Part shown: in pieces, positions 33,549-42,262 of the stretch | Layout of the letters: each line of letters starts with the position of its first letter | Position numbering within the stretch: the stretch's first letter is position 1 | Assembly: GCA_028287505.1 (NCBI GenBank) | Contig: JAQBPN010000073.1 | Coordinates: forward strand, 1 to 46,812 | Direction: 5' to 3' | Length of the DNA stretch: 46,812 bases | Source of the DNA: Fibrobacterota bacterium | Lineage (GTDB): Bacteria > Fibrobacterota > Fibrobacteria > UBA11236 | Program-made: the position numbers and the translations under genes | Notes under the pieces: generated by a model | What the model saw: the letters and a program-made list of their open reading frames with translations, nothing else | Told to the model about the DNA's origin: nothing | The model's database searches: none

Positions 33549-34205
33549 ATGAACGACTTAATCCAAAACCTGGCTCCGGCCCTGCTCATCCTCGAGAAGG
33601 GCCTGCTGGCTCTGCTCGGCATCCTGGGCGCCGCGTCCCTGGCGATTTTCATGTGGCGCTGGAGAAGCTACGGCAAGGCCCAGGGCCAGCCGCAGAAATG
33701 GATCCGCCTGCTCACCCAGGACATGTCCAGCCCCCGCATCCCGTCCCTGTTCCTGACCCTCGACGACGAGGCCACGGTGGCGGGCCGCGTGGTCCGCACC
33801 GGCTTGGCCAACCAGGCGCTGAATTCCGACGCCCTCGAGAAGGTGTTCGAAGTGCAGGAATCCTCCGAGAAACGCGAACTGGAAAAGGGCCTTTCCTTCC
33901 TGGGCACCGTGGGCGCCAACGCCCCGTTCCTGGGACTCACCGGCACCGTGGTCGGCATCCTCGTGGCCTTCGAGCGCTTCGCCGCCTCGGGAGGCAAAGG
34001 CAGCACGGAAGTCATGGTCTCCATCTCCCAGGCGCTGGTGGCCACGGCGGTGGGCCTGGTGGTCGCCATTCCCGCGGTGGTCTTCTTCAACCTGCTCAAG
34101 GGGAAATCCAAATCGGTCCTGGAAGGCGCTCGGGAAGTCCGCGGCCTCATCGTGGCCCGCAGCCTGCAGGCCGGATTCGCCAACGCGTCCGGACGGGAGG
34201 ACTGA
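33549..34205 (+). CDS. exbB: ExbB/TolQ/MotA family proton-channel protein
   Basis: A 218-aa inner-membrane protein with three membrane segments: about 10-36 (LLILEKGLLALLGILGAASLAIFMW), about 118-140 (GTVGANAPFLGLTGTVVGILVAF) and about 160-182 (ALVATAVGLVVAIPAVVFFN). The conserved LGLTGTVVGI and the Thr/Pro pattern of ExbB are present. The start has a perfect AAGGAG 6 nt upstream. It overlaps exbD as TGATG. With ExbD and TonB it would harvest the proton gradient for the receptor encoded upstream. Confidence 0.92.
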   Translation: MNDLIQNLAPALLILEKGLLALLGILGAASLAIFMWRWRSYGKAQGQPQKWIRLLTQDMSSPRIPSLFLTLDDEATVAGRVVRTGLANQALNSDALEKVFEVQESSEKRELEKGLSFLGTVGANAPFLGLTGTVVGILVAFERFAASGGKGSTEVMVSISQALVATAVGLVVAIPAVVFFNLLKGKSKSVLEGAREVRGLIVARSLQAGFANASGRED

Positions 34206-34615
34206 TGGCCGCCGCGATCCAATCCGAAGACGAAATCATGACTGCCATCAACATCACGCCGTTGGTGGACATCTTCCTGGTGCTGCTCATCATCTTCATG
34301 ATCACCAGCTCCGTGGTGGACCAGAAGCAGATTCCCGTAAACCTGCCCAAGGCGGCCCATGCCGGTACGGAAGCGCCCAAGGCCTCCGGCCTGGTGGTGG
34401 ACAGGGACCGCCATCTCTTCCTGGACGGCGAGCTGCGGGACTCGGCGCAGATCTGCGTGCTGCTCAAGCAGGCGGTGGCCGTGGACGAGGAACACCAGGT
34501 GCTCATCGGCGCGGACGAGGATCTGCCCTACCGGGAAGTGGTCGGAGTCATCGACATGATTCGCGGGGCCGGCGTACGCAAATACGCGCTCAAGGTCTCG
34601 AGGGCGGGAACATGA
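34205..34615 (+). CDS. exbD: ExbD/TolR family protein
   Basis: A 136-aa protein with one membrane segment (about 20-40) in the family context INITPLVDIFLVLLIIFMIT; the membrane Asp in PLVDIFLVLL is the expected proton-carrying residue. The periplasmic domain follows, with VDRDRHLFLDGEL and VLIGADEDLPYREVVGVIDMIRGAGVRKYAL. It is coupled at both ends: 1 nt overlap with exbB and 4 nt overlap with tonB. Confidence 0.94.
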   Translation: MAAAIQSEDEIMTAINITPLVDIFLVLLIIFMITSSVVDQKQIPVNLPKAAHAGTEAPKASGLVVDRDRHLFLDGELRDSAQICVLLKQAVAVDEEHQVLIGADEDLPYREVVGVIDMIRGAGVRKYALKVSRAGT

Positions 34616-35367
34616 TCATCACCAGGTCGCGAGGCCCGCAAGGAGCGGAAATGCCGTATCTGTCCAGAAAGAACCGCAGGCGCAACGGCAGCGGCCGCCC
34701 GGAGAAACTCGTCCTGCACCTGCCCGAAGCGAGAAAGCCCGGCGGGATGGATCTCTCCCTGGCCGCCATGGTGCTGTTCCTGATGGGAGTGGCGTTCTAC
34801 CTGGCCGGTAAGCTGCCCGTCCATCGCGAGCCCCCGGAAGAAGTCCTGGAGATGGCGGAAACGCCGCCGCCGCCCGTGGACGTGAAGGAGCCGCCCAAGC
34901 CGCCACCCCCGCCTCCGGAACGCGCGGCGCCGCCCGTCGTAAAGACGGAAGCTCCGCCTCCCGTGTTCGGGTTGCAGGAGAAGGAAACCTCGGAAGCAGG
35001 CGACATGGCCTCGGCCACGGGCAACACCCTGGCAGCCAAGCCGGAAGCCATCGTGCAAGAGGCTCCGCCTCCGATGTATTCGGAACCGGTGGAACTGGAT
35101 CGCGCGCCGGCGTTCCTGAAGCAGACGATGGCGGAGTATCCGGAATGGGCCCAGGATCAGGGCGTGGAAGCGGTGGTATTGGTATGGGTGACCATCGACG
35201 CGGAGGGCCGCGTGACCAATGCCGCAGTCAAGCGCGGAGCCGGGAAGGATTTCGACGCCGGAGCCCTGAAAGCCGCCCGCGCCAGCCTCTTCCAGCCCCT
35301 GGTCAAGGACGGTGCGCGTCTGCCCAGCCGGTTCGTGGTCACTTACGATTTCAAACTGGAGAGCTGA
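34612..35367 (+). CDS. tonB: TonB energy-transducing protein
   Basis: A 251-aa protein: an unusually long basic cytoplasmic N-terminus of about 45 residues, one membrane segment (about 46-66), a Pro-rich periplasmic spacer (PPPPVDVKEPPKPPPPPPE and later KTEAPPPVFG), and the C-terminal TonB domain with YPEWAQDQGVEAVVLVWVTIDAEGRVTNAAVKRGAG ending in VTYDFKLES. It is the last gene of the TonB-receptor operon. Confidence 0.94.
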   Translation: MIITRSRGPQGAEMPYLSRKNRRRNGSGRPEKLVLHLPEARKPGGMDLSLAAMVLFLMGVAFYLAGKLPVHREPPEEVLEMAETPPPPVDVKEPPKPPPPPPERAAPPVVKTEAPPPVFGLQEKETSEAGDMASATGNTLAAKPEAIVQEAPPPMYSEPVELDRAPAFLKQTMAEYPEWAQDQGVEAVVLVWVTIDAEGRVTNAAVKRGAGKDFDAGALKAARASLFQPLVKDGARLPSRFVVTYDFKLES

Positions 35368-35389
35368 GGCGCGTGCTATCTTTATCGGC

Positions 35390-35812
35390 ATGGAATGGCT
35401 CAAAGCGGAACTCGAAGTGCGGACCCCCGGAAGGGGGCTGCACGATTTCACCGATCGCATCGCCGAACAACTCCGGCTCTGGAACGTCCAGGAGGGCATG
35501 TGCCACCTGTACCTCCAACATACCAGCGCGTCCCTGCTGATCAGCGAGAACTACGACCCCACCGCGCGCCAGGATCTGGAGGAATTCCTCCGCCGCATCG
35601 CGCCGGAAAACCAGGCTTGGCACAAGCACACCCTGGAAGGCCCGGACGATTCCCCCTCCCATATGCGGGCCATGCTGACGGGCACCAGCGAATCCATTCC
35701 CGTGGACAACGGCGCCCTGAGCCTGGGAACCTGGCAGGGCGTCTATCTCTGCGAACACCGCATGGACCCGCATCGCCGCAAGGTCCTGATCCGCTGCCTC
35801 AAGATCAAGTGA
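35390..35812 (+). CDS. yjbQ: YjbQ/UPF0047 family protein
   Basis: A 140-aa protein covering the whole family: HDFTDRIAEQL, MCHLYLQHTSASLLISENYDP, a helix with DLEEFLRRIAPE, DSPSHMRAMLTGTSESIPV and the closing LGTWQGVYLCEHR. E. coli YjbQ has weak thiamine-phosphate synthase activity; the physiological role is open. It starts 22 nt after tonB but probably belongs to a separate function. Confidence 0.92.
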   Translation: MEWLKAELEVRTPGRGLHDFTDRIAEQLRLWNVQEGMCHLYLQHTSASLLISENYDPTARQDLEEFLRRIAPENQAWHKHTLEGPDDSPSHMRAMLTGTSESIPVDNGALSLGTWQGVYLCEHRMDPHRRKVLIRCLKIK

Positions 35813-35841
35813 TCCACCGGTTCCGGTTTCCCGCGGGCACA

Positions 35842-35870
35842 TAAAAAGCGCGGCCCCGGGGAGGGGCCGC
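35842..35870 (-). terminator. Intrinsic terminator of the nuclease-fold gene
   Basis: GCGGCCCC (35850-35857) and GGGGCCGC (35863-35870) form an 8-bp GC stem. On the minus strand it is followed by GCTTTTTAT, giving the U-run. It lies 130 nt past the stop of the minus-strand gene and may also slow readthrough from yjbQ, although the plus side has no U-run. Confidence 0.75.
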
Positions 35871-35999
35871 TAAGGTCGGCCCGGGGAGGGCCATGGGATT
35901 GGGTTTGGGTTGGGGGTTCGTTAGGGCTGGAAGGGTCCGCCGCAAAGCGCCTACCACTTCCAGCCCGGGCGCATGGCGCCTGTGATTTTCTCGGCTTCC

Positions 36000-36521
36000 T
36001 TAGTTGCCCGCCGATGCCAGCAGGGCGGTCTTGTCTTTGCCGGCGACTTCGCGCTTGGCCAGGACTTCCTTGCCGAAATCCTCGTCATCATCTTCCTCCG
36101 AAGCGCCCGACCATATGCCCAGGTAGGCGTCGCGGGCCTCCTTTTCGAGCTTGGCCAGGCCCACGTCATCCGGGCTGTTCTGCTTGTCCCACCAAGCGAG
36201 CCCGTTCTTAACCAGCTCCACTCCCAAATTCGTGCTGTTTGGGAGGGAGACTTTTCCGATGAACGTGCCATCGGATTCCGTACCGGTGATTTCCACCCGC
36301 ACATCATTCATGAATGCATTGTCCGCCAGATAGTGGCGAGCGGCCTTGCCGGCAGCGAAGGTTTTCGCCGGGCAATCGATGCCTTGGATCCTGAGGGTGA
36401 ACACTTTTCCGTCTTGCAGGATTTCCAGAAGGTTCCCGCTTTTCACTCCCACTACCTTGCCCTTGAGTTCGGCGGCGGGTATGACGGTTATCAGGCTGCA
36501 CAGGAGCATCAAGGTCTTCAT
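36000..36521 (-). CDS. Staphylococcal-nuclease-fold protein lacking catalytic residues
   Basis: A 173-aa exported protein: signal peptide MKTLMLLCSLITVIPA, then an SNase-type OB fold. The family pattern DGDT is SGNL here. RLxGIDxPE is RIQGIDCPA, which keeps the Arg35- and Asp40-equivalents but replaces the general base Glu43 with Ala. The DxYGR block with catalytic Arg87 is missing (SDGTFIGKVS). LVKNGLAWW and the end YLGIWSG confirm the fold. It is probably not a nuclease; a binding role is more likely. An acidic patch (EEDDDEDF) follows the domain. The start at 36521 is preferred because AAGGA lies about 8 nt upstream of it; an earlier in-frame ATG would add 11 residues. Confidence 0.82.
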   Translation of the reverse strand: MKTLMLLCSLITVIPAAELKGKVVGVKSGNLLEILQDGKVFTLRIQGIDCPAKTFAAGKAARHYLADNAFMNDVRVEITGTESDGTFIGKVSLPNSTNLGVELVKNGLAWWDKQNSPDDVGLAKLEKEARDAYLGIWSGASEEDDDEDFGKEVLAKREVAGKDKTALLASAGN

Positions 36522-36881
36522 TTTCTTTTCCTTGGGTGCCGGTGAGAGACTCATCGGCCGGGTTTACATTAGTTATATCGGGGGTGGTTTTCGAAACCTT
36601 TACACTTTGTTTGACTTCCCATCAATCCCCCCTGAATCGGCCCTTTGCCTTGGAATCACTCCGATTTCGAGGATTCTTGCCTGTGATATTGGAACTCCTA
36701 CGGCATTTGGAGCCGGTAATCATGGGGTTTTACCGGGTTTTCGGATCCGCTTCGGTGATGGCCATCACATGGTTGCCGGATGGGGAGCCAAGGGAAGCAT
36801 GGGCCCTATATATGAAGAACCCCGCCTGGGGGGGCGGGGCTGTAAGGCGGGGAGCCTTACACGATGGGGATGTGGGTCTGA
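36522..36881. other. Intergenic region between nuclease-fold gene and CBM gene
   Basis: No gene is supported in these 360 nt. The left part would hold the promoter of the nuclease-fold gene (minus strand); the right part holds the terminator-like hairpin of the CBM11-like gene. Short plus-strand ORFs here lack ribosome-binding sites and domain composition. Confidence 0.6.
36814..36839 (-). terminator. Terminator-like hairpin after the CBM11-like gene
   Basis: CCCCGCC (36820-36826) and GGCGGGG (36833-36839) form a GC stem; on the minus strand it is followed by TTCTTCATAT, a weak U-rich tail. It lies about 43 nt past the stop codon at 36882. Confidence 0.5.
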
Positions 36882-37847
36882 CTAGAGAGCGTCCGCGCCC
36901 GTGAACACGCGGAGGAACAAGGTGGCGGAGGAATGGCCCTGCAGGTTCAGGGAAACGTTTTCCTGTCCCTTCACGAAATCGGCCTTGGCCACGGTCTTGC
37001 CGGACAGGTCGAGAGCGGCCACGGTGCCGGTGGTGTTACGGTAGGCTTCCGGCACGCTGAAGCGCAGGGACTTGCCGTCGGCGGAGGCGCGCAAAGCCTG
37101 GGACAGGCTGGAGCGGGACACGTTGCGGATGGCGGCGTTGGGATCCTTCCAGCCCTGGATGGTCAGATTGTCGAGCAGGAGCTCGCCCGCGGTGACACCG
37201 GGATTGGAATCCTTCTGGAGGGCGAAGTTGAAGCCCTGCAGCTTGCTGAGGGTGGGAGCCTTGTCCTTGCCCTGGCCGTAGGTTCCCTTGAAGACGATGC
37301 CGGTGGTGCCGGAGAAGTTGGCCACATAACGCGTCCAGGTGGAGGTGGCGGGGACGGAGGCGCGCTGCCAGCTGTAATCGGTGATGTCCTTGGCCAGGAA
37401 GATGATGGAGATGGTCACCGGGGGGGTGGCCTTGGCCCAGAAGGAAATCCCGGTGGCGCCGGTGATGTCGAGCTGGGTGGTGTTCAGGACCGGCTCCACG
37501 TTGGTGCCGAAGGTCACTTCGTTGGAATAGGTGCAACCGGCGCCGCAGGCGGGTTTGACGGTTCCGAATTCATAAGCCATGCGTCCGGAGTATCCGACGA
37601 TACCGGTGGCGGGATCGCCGAAGCTGGTGGAGGAGAAGATGGGGGGCTGTTCCAGGGTATCGCCGCTGGTGATCTTGGAGTTGCCTCCGGATCCTTTGTC
37701 GTCGACGTAGAACCAGAAACCCGAAATGTTGTTCCTGTTCGTCTGGAGGTCGAAGTCCGCGACGACGGTGGAGTCCGCCGCCGACGCCAATCTGGCGAAG
37801 GCGGAAGCGGCGAGGAGCAGAGAATAGGTCAATGTCTTGGTGTTCAC
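36882..37847 (-). CDS. Secreted CIA30/CBM11-like protein with C-terminal sorting-like domain
   Basis: A 321-aa exported protein starting at a GTG with AAGGGGAAG upstream. The signal peptide (to about residue 24, ASA) is followed by a jelly-roll domain (about 26-235) of CIA30/CBM11 type: VVADFDLQTNRNNISGFWFYVDDK, FWAKATPPVTISIIFL, WTRYVANFSG and GELLLDNLTI. The C-terminal 60-70 residues (LRFSVPEAYRNTTG, VAALDLSGKTVAK, SATLFLRVF) resemble the small beta-sandwich at the end of secreted proteins in FCB bacteria, often a type IX secretion signal. It is divergent from a GH10 xylanase, which suggests a carbohydrate-binding role. No catalytic domain is present. Confidence 0.75.
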   Translation of the reverse strand: MNTKTLTYSLLLAASAFARLASAADSTVVADFDLQTNRNNISGFWFYVDDKGSGGNSKITSGDTLEQPPIFSSTSFGDPATGIVGYSGRMAYEFGTVKPACGAGCTYSNEVTFGTNVEPVLNTTQLDITGATGISFWAKATPPVTISIIFLAKDITDYSWQRASVPATSTWTRYVANFSGTTGIVFKGTYGQGKDKAPTLSKLQGFNFALQKDSNPGVTAGELLLDNLTIQGWKDPNAAIRNVSRSSLSQALRASADGKSLRFSVPEAYRNTTGTVAALDLSGKTVAKADFVKGQENVSLNLQGHSSATLFLRVFTGADAL

Positions 37848-38183
37848 GGCGTACTTCCCCTTGTGTTGTCCGATGGCCCGATGGACGGGTGGATGACTGG
37901 GGCAGAAGGTATGCTGAAGGCCCGGGTTCAACAAGCGGATCCATGAAACCAGGGGGTGCGGGGCCATTTATCCGTTCCCTGGTTGGAGAACCCCAGACCG
38001 CGCCGCAAAGCCCCGGTTCCAGGCGAAACAGAGCGGCGGATCGCCGATTTGCTTTATAAATAAGGCAATATCCCCACATGGCCGCCGGGTCTGAGGCCTA
38101 TACTATAGGGGTCGGATGCCGGAGAGAGAACCGGATGGTCCGGCCCGCCCCCCCACGGATGGCGCGCATATACAGGGGAGATC
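37848..38183. other. Divergent promoter region between CBM protein and xylanase
   Basis: A 336-nt region without a gene. An AT-rich island at 38050-38110 holds TTTATAAATAAGG and a TACTATA box; the rest is GC-rich. It should contain the promoters of both the minus-strand CBM11-like gene and the plus-strand xylanase, and possibly a shared operator. CGGCG/CGCCG at about 38034-38046 is a small palindrome. Confidence 0.5.
38101..38109 (+). promoter_or_regulatory. Candidate -10 (TACTATAGG) of the xylanase gene
   Basis: TACTATAGG lies 75 nt upstream of the GH10 start and resembles boxes before 46369 and in the trxA promoter. No consensus -35 is seen. The likeness to the end of a phage T7 promoter is fortuitous. 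Confidence 0.35.
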
Positions 38184-39374
38184 ATGGGGATTTGCAAATC
38201 GGCCGGCTTGCCGGTGATGGTGCTGGTGATCGCCGTGACGGGCATTCGCGGTCAGGAATCGGCGGGGAACCTGGCCCGGAAGCGCGGCGTCTATGTGGGG
38301 GCGGCCGTGGGCGGCGCATTCTGGGGAAGCGATGTCCGCTATAAGGATACGCTCAAGAAGGAATACAACATCATCGTGGCGGAAAACGCCATGAAGTTCG
38401 ATCAATTGGAACCCAAACGCAACCTGTTCACCTGGAAGCAGGCTGACGACCTGGCGGCTTTTGCGGCCCAGAACGACATGGCATTGCGCGGCCACAACCT
38501 GGTCTGGCACCAGGCCAGCGGCTGGATCTCCCAGGCCGCCGCGGGCCTCGACCGGATCGAGATGCAGGGAATCCTCAAGAACCACATCGATTCCGTGGTC
38601 GGCCATTTCCAGGGAAAGATCCTGGAATGGGACGTGGTGAACGAAGGCCTGGACGACGCTTCGGGAGGCTTGCGGGACACCTTCTGGCGGCAGCGTATCG
38701 GGGACGATTACCTGGACTCGGCCTTCACCTGGGCGCATCGCGCCGATCCCAAGGCATTGCTGTTCTACAACGATTATTCCGGAGAAGGCATGGGAGGCAA
38801 GGCGGACCGCATCTATGCCTTGGTGAAAGGGATGAAGGACCGCGGCGTGCCCGTGCAAGGCGTGGGATTGCAATGCCATTTCGCCAGCGCCAAATCCTTC
38901 TCCGTCGCGGACATCGATCTCAATATGAAGCGGCTGGGCGCCCTGGGGTTGCGCGTCTCGGTCACGGAACTGGATTTCCGCACCGCCCTGCCCGCGGATT
39001 CTGCCGCCCTGGCCGTGCAAAAGGACAATTACGCGCGGCTGTTGGCAGTCTGCCTGGCCAACGCGAATTGCAAATCCTTCCTCACCTGGGGCTTTACGGA
39101 CGCCTACTCCTGGGTCCCGGACTTCTTCCCGGGCCAAGGCGCGGCCCTCCCCTTCGACGCCGAATACAAACCCAAGCCCGCCTACCAGGGAATGGTACAA
39201 GCCCTTACGGATGCCGTCGGGATACGGCCGGCCCTCCGTCCCGGTCCGGTACGTAGCCAAGAGGTTACCTTGGGTTTTCTCCGCGGATCGATGGAGTACT
39301 CCCGGGAGGGAACCCCGGGATCGGGAACCCGTGCCGCCCGGAATGCCTTGGGAAAGTGGATGGAACCGAGGTAG
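38184..39374 (+). CDS. GH10 endo-beta-1,4-xylanase
   Basis: A 396-aa secreted enzyme. Signal peptide (to about residue 23), then a complete GH10 TIM barrel: VAENAMKFDQLEP, LRGHNLVWHQ, the acid/base Glu154 in WDVVNEGLDD, the nucleophile Glu262 in VTELDFR and the late LTWGFTDAYSWVP. It cleaves the xylan backbone with retention of configuration. GGGGAG precedes the ATG. The last 50 residues are a basic Pro/Arg/Gly-rich tail without a recognisable carbohydrate-binding or sorting domain. The divergent CBM11-like gene suggests coregulation. Confidence 0.95.
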   Translation: MGICKSAGLPVMVLVIAVTGIRGQESAGNLARKRGVYVGAAVGGAFWGSDVRYKDTLKKEYNIIVAENAMKFDQLEPKRNLFTWKQADDLAAFAAQNDMALRGHNLVWHQASGWISQAAAGLDRIEMQGILKNHIDSVVGHFQGKILEWDVVNEGLDDASGGLRDTFWRQRIGDDYLDSAFTWAHRADPKALLFYNDYSGEGMGGKADRIYALVKGMKDRGVPVQGVGLQCHFASAKSFSVADIDLNMKRLGALGLRVSVTELDFRTALPADSAALAVQKDNYARLLAVCLANANCKSFLTWGFTDAYSWVPDFFPGQGAALPFDAEYKPKPAYQGMVQALTDAVGIRPALRPGPVRSQEVTLGFLRGSMEYSREGTPGSGTRAARNALGKWMEPR

Positions 39375-39408
39375 GTCCGGGCCATCGCCCGAGTGCGGCC
39401 GGAACCGG

Positions 39409-41940
39409 CTAGAACTGCCCGGTCAGATCGCGGCGCTCGGCAGCCTTGCCGTCCAGCACTTCGCGGACCTTGGTGGCCAGGGTCTTGGGAGTGAACGGCT
39501 TGGCCAGGAAGGCATCCGCATACACCGGACCGCCGTCCCGCCCGCCCGCTTCCACGGGCGCCGAAGGCCTCAAGCCTCCCGGACCGTTGAGCACGGCCTC
39601 TTCGCTATAGCCTGAGATGAAGAGCACCCGCATTTCCGGACGCAGGGGCTTCAAGTGCTCGGCCAGTTCTTTGCCGCTCATGTTCGCCATCACCATATCC
39701 GTCAGCAGCATGTGGATGGGTCCCTTGTGGCGCTGGCTGATGAGGATGGCCTCTCCGCCATGGCGCGCCTCCAGCACGTCATAGCCGTGCATGCGCAGGA
39801 TCTCCCGGACCAGGGTGCGCACCGCTTCTTCGTCTTCCACCAGGAGAACGGTCTCCACGCCTTTCAGGGAGTCGCTGCTGGCGGGGGCGTATTGAGTCCC
39901 CGCCTCTTTGTCCACCCGCGGCAGGTACACCTTGAAGGTGGTGCCCCGGCCCTTTTCGCTCTCCACGGAAATGGTGCCGCCGCTTTGCTTCACTATCCCG
40001 TATACCGCCGAAAGTCCCAGGCCCAGTCCCTTGCCTTCTTCCTTGGTGGTGAAGAAGGGCTCGAAGAGATGGGCTTTCACTTCTTCATCCATGCCTATGC
40101 CCGTATCGCTTACCGAGAGCATCACGTAGGATCCCGGGACCAGGAACAGTTCGCCGCGGGCGAAAGTGCCCTCGAGTTCGATGTTCTCCGTTTCCAGGGA
40201 AACCTGCCCGCCGCCGGGCATGGCGTCCCGCGCGTTCAGGGCCAGGTTCAGGATCACCTGCTCCATCTGCCCGGGATCGGCCCATACCTCCCCCAGATTA
40301 GGGTCCAGCACGGTCACCAGTTCGATGTCCTCGCGGATAAGGCGGCGGAGCATCTTGTCCATCTCGCCCAAAAGCTGGTTGAGTTTGAGCGCCTTGGGCG
40401 AAAGCACCTGTTTGCGGCTGAAGGCCAGCAATTGCCGCGTGAGCACGGTGGCGCGATCGGCGGCATTCCGTATCTCTTCCAGGTTCTTGCGCTGCAATTC
40501 CCACTGGTCCTCACCTCCGGCTCGACCTCGTTTATCGAGGTCTCGTTCCCCGTTGTCCTCACCTCCTGCTCGCGCTCGTTTATCGAGCGCTCGTTCCCCG
40601 CTTTCCTCACCTCCGGCTCGCGCTCGTTTATCGAGCGCTCGCTCTCCATTGCCGGTGCCGGAGAGCGAGAGCTCCGCGTAACCGGTGATGGCCGTCAGGA
40701 GGTTGTTGAAGTCGTGGGCCACCCCGCCGGCCACGCGGCCGATGGCTTCCATTTTCCGCGAGTGGCGCAGTTGCTCCTCGCTGCGGCGGAGCGCCTCCTC
40801 GGCGGTGCGGCGGTCGGTGACGTTGATCCCGACCCCGATCACGCCCTCTACTTCGTCGTAGCCTTTGAAAACAGGACTGAAATAGGTCTCGAACCACAAG
40901 CCGTCCACTTCCGAGGTGGAGGTGAACTCCTCGCCGGAAAGGGCCCGGCGCACGTTCATGCGCACCTGGGGCGCGTGGCGGAACAACTCGAAGGCGGATT
41001 TCCCCATCGCCTCGCCGGACTTGAGGCCCATGGCCTCCAGGCCCCGGCCTTCGCAAAGCGTGAACGTCCCTTTCGCATCCAGGGCGAACAGGACAATGGG
41101 CGCATTGGAAATGACGGTGCGCAGATGTTCCTTGCTGCGGCGCAAATCCTCTTCGGCGCGGCGGCGCTCGGTAACGTCAACAGCCAGGCCCATCACCCCT
41201 TCGACCGTTCCTTCCCCGCCCGTCAAGGCGCGCAGGTGGATTTCGAAGACGTTGCCGGCGATTTCCACGGACTCGTCCACCTCCCGGCCTTCCAGGGCGC
41301 GGCGCACCGGACCTTGCAGGGATCGCATGGGGGAGGGACGGGAGAATACCGATTGGCCCTGCAGCTCAAGGGGCTTGACCTCCATGGCCTCCAGGCCCTT
41401 GCCTTCGGCCACGGTGAAGACGCCCTCCTTGTCGAAGGCGAAAAGCACCAGGGGGGAATGGGCCAGCACCGTGCGCAGGACTCCGTCGCTCTTGCGCAAG
41501 GACTGTTCGCTTTTGCGGAGGATTTCCTCGCGGCCTTTCCGTTCCGCGATGTCGCGGGCCGTGACCACCCTGAGGGTCCGTCCCTGCCAGGGAAAGGGGA
41601 AGGCGGAAACCTCCAGACGCATACGCGTTCCGTCGCGCCTCGTTCCCAGGGCTTCGCCTGGGGGGAGGGTTCCCATGTCCGGGGGAGCCGCGTCAGGGAG
41701 GAAATGCGACAAGGGCTTTCCGGGAATATCCGCGACCGGATATCCGAACAGGTTGTCCCAGGCCGGGTTGGTTTCGGAGAGGAGGTTGCCGTCCACCAGA
41801 GCCATGGCGTCCGGAGCCTTGGCGAACAGGTCCCGGAACGAATCGCAATCTCGCAGGGTCGCTTCGGCAGGTTTCCGCCCAAGCACTGTTTCCAGAGCGG
41901 TCCGCAGGAAATTCCTTGCACCGCGTCCGCCCGCCCCCAT
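39409..41940 (-). CDS. PAS-PAS-PAS hybrid histidine kinase with receiver
   Basis: An 843-aa cytoplasmic hybrid kinase. Three PAS domains (about 30-135, 145-265, 275-390), the latter two near-duplicates ([12 protein letters not shown] and [12 protein letters not shown], each followed by GLEAM). The HisKA domain has His409 in VAHDFNNLL. The ATPase domain (about 520-690) has an N-box [18 protein letters not shown] and [13 protein letters not shown], all intact. The receiver (about 710-835) contains LVEDEEA and LLTDMVM. Two oddities: three 16-residue repeats ([16 protein letters not shown]-like) sit between the two HisKA helices, and the receiver has an extra Gly/Pro loop ([16 protein letters not shown]) before its conserved Lys. 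AAGGGG supports the start. Confidence 0.93.
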   Translation of the reverse strand: MGAGGRGARNFLRTALETVLGRKPAEATLRDCDSFRDLFAKAPDAMALVDGNLLSETNPAWDNLFGYPVADIPGKPLSHFLPDAAPPDMGTLPPGEALGTRRDGTRMRLEVSAFPFPWQGRTLRVVTARDIAERKGREEILRKSEQSLRKSDGVLRTVLAHSPLVLFAFDKEGVFTVAEGKGLEAMEVKPLELQGQSVFSRPSPMRSLQGPVRRALEGREVDESVEIAGNVFEIHLRALTGGEGTVEGVMGLAVDVTERRRAEEDLRRSKEHLRTVISNAPIVLFALDAKGTFTLCEGRGLEAMGLKSGEAMGKSAFELFRHAPQVRMNVRRALSGEEFTSTSEVDGLWFETYFSPVFKGYDEVEGVIGVGINVTDRRTAEEALRRSEEQLRHSRKMEAIGRVAGGVAHDFNNLLTAITGYAELSLSGTGNGERALDKRARAGGEESGERALDKRARAGGEDNGERDLDKRGRAGGEDQWELQRKNLEEIRNAADRATVLTRQLLAFSRKQVLSPKALKLNQLLGEMDKMLRRLIREDIELVTVLDPNLGEVWADPGQMEQVILNLALNARDAMPGGGQVSLETENIELEGTFARGELFLVPGSYVMLSVSDTGIGMDEEVKAHLFEPFFTTKEEGKGLGLGLSAVYGIVKQSGGTISVESEKGRGTTFKVYLPRVDKEAGTQYAPASSDSLKGVETVLLVEDEEAVRTLVREILRMHGYDVLEARHGGEAILISQRHKGPIHMLLTDMVMANMSGKELAEHLKPLRPEMRVLFISGYSEEAVLNGPGGLRPSAPVEAGGRDGGPVYADAFLAKPFTPKTLATKVREVLDGKAAERRDLTGQF
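40508..40651 (-). repeat. Three 48-bp in-frame repeats with covarying hairpins
   Basis: Three head-to-tail 48-bp units (40508-40555, 40556-40603, 40604-40651) encode 16-residue repeats in the hybrid kinase. Each contains a 7-bp stem around loop TTTAT at 40524-40542, 40572-40590 and 40620-40638. Units 2 and 3 use GCGCTCG/CGAGCGC; unit 1 uses GACCTCG/CGAGGTC. Two paired positions changed on both sides, so base pairing is kept while the protein changes (ALDKRAR to DLDKRGR). Confidence 0.9.
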
Positions 41941-42262
41941 TGCCTATTCCCCTTTACCGGATGATGATCCAGATGATGATTTCGATCGGGAATGGGATTC
42001 CCGCGATTCAAGGAACCGCCCCGGGCGTCTCCTCTTACGGCCGATGAAGCACCTATATAATTTATTCCCCATCATGATCCCAGAAAAAAATCCATGTCGG
42101 ATCCGTATTCGTGATTTCAGTATCGATTCAAATAAAAATTGCCCGCACGACCAGAACCCTCTTTCCAAGGGTCGCGGGAATTCCCGCCGGGGCCTCACTG
42201 TATTGGGGTAAAGAAAAAACCGTATTGAGGGAGGACAAGGAAATTCCGGTAGGAACGGAAAA
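41941..42262. other. Intergenic region between hybrid kinase and receiver gene
   Basis: A 322-nt region without a supported gene. It holds a GAT-rich stretch at about 41957-41990 and an AT-rich segment with TATAAT-like sequence at 42054-42061, a possible promoter for the minus-strand kinase. Confidence 0.5.

Noticed and set aside
38096-38109. Phage T7-like promoter (TACTATAGGG)
   Set aside because: Only the last bases match; the upstream recognition half is absent and there are no phage genes.
40508-40651. CRISPR-like array of 48-bp repeats
   Set aside because: The units are contiguous with no spacers, stay in frame inside a kinase gene, and no cas gene is nearby.
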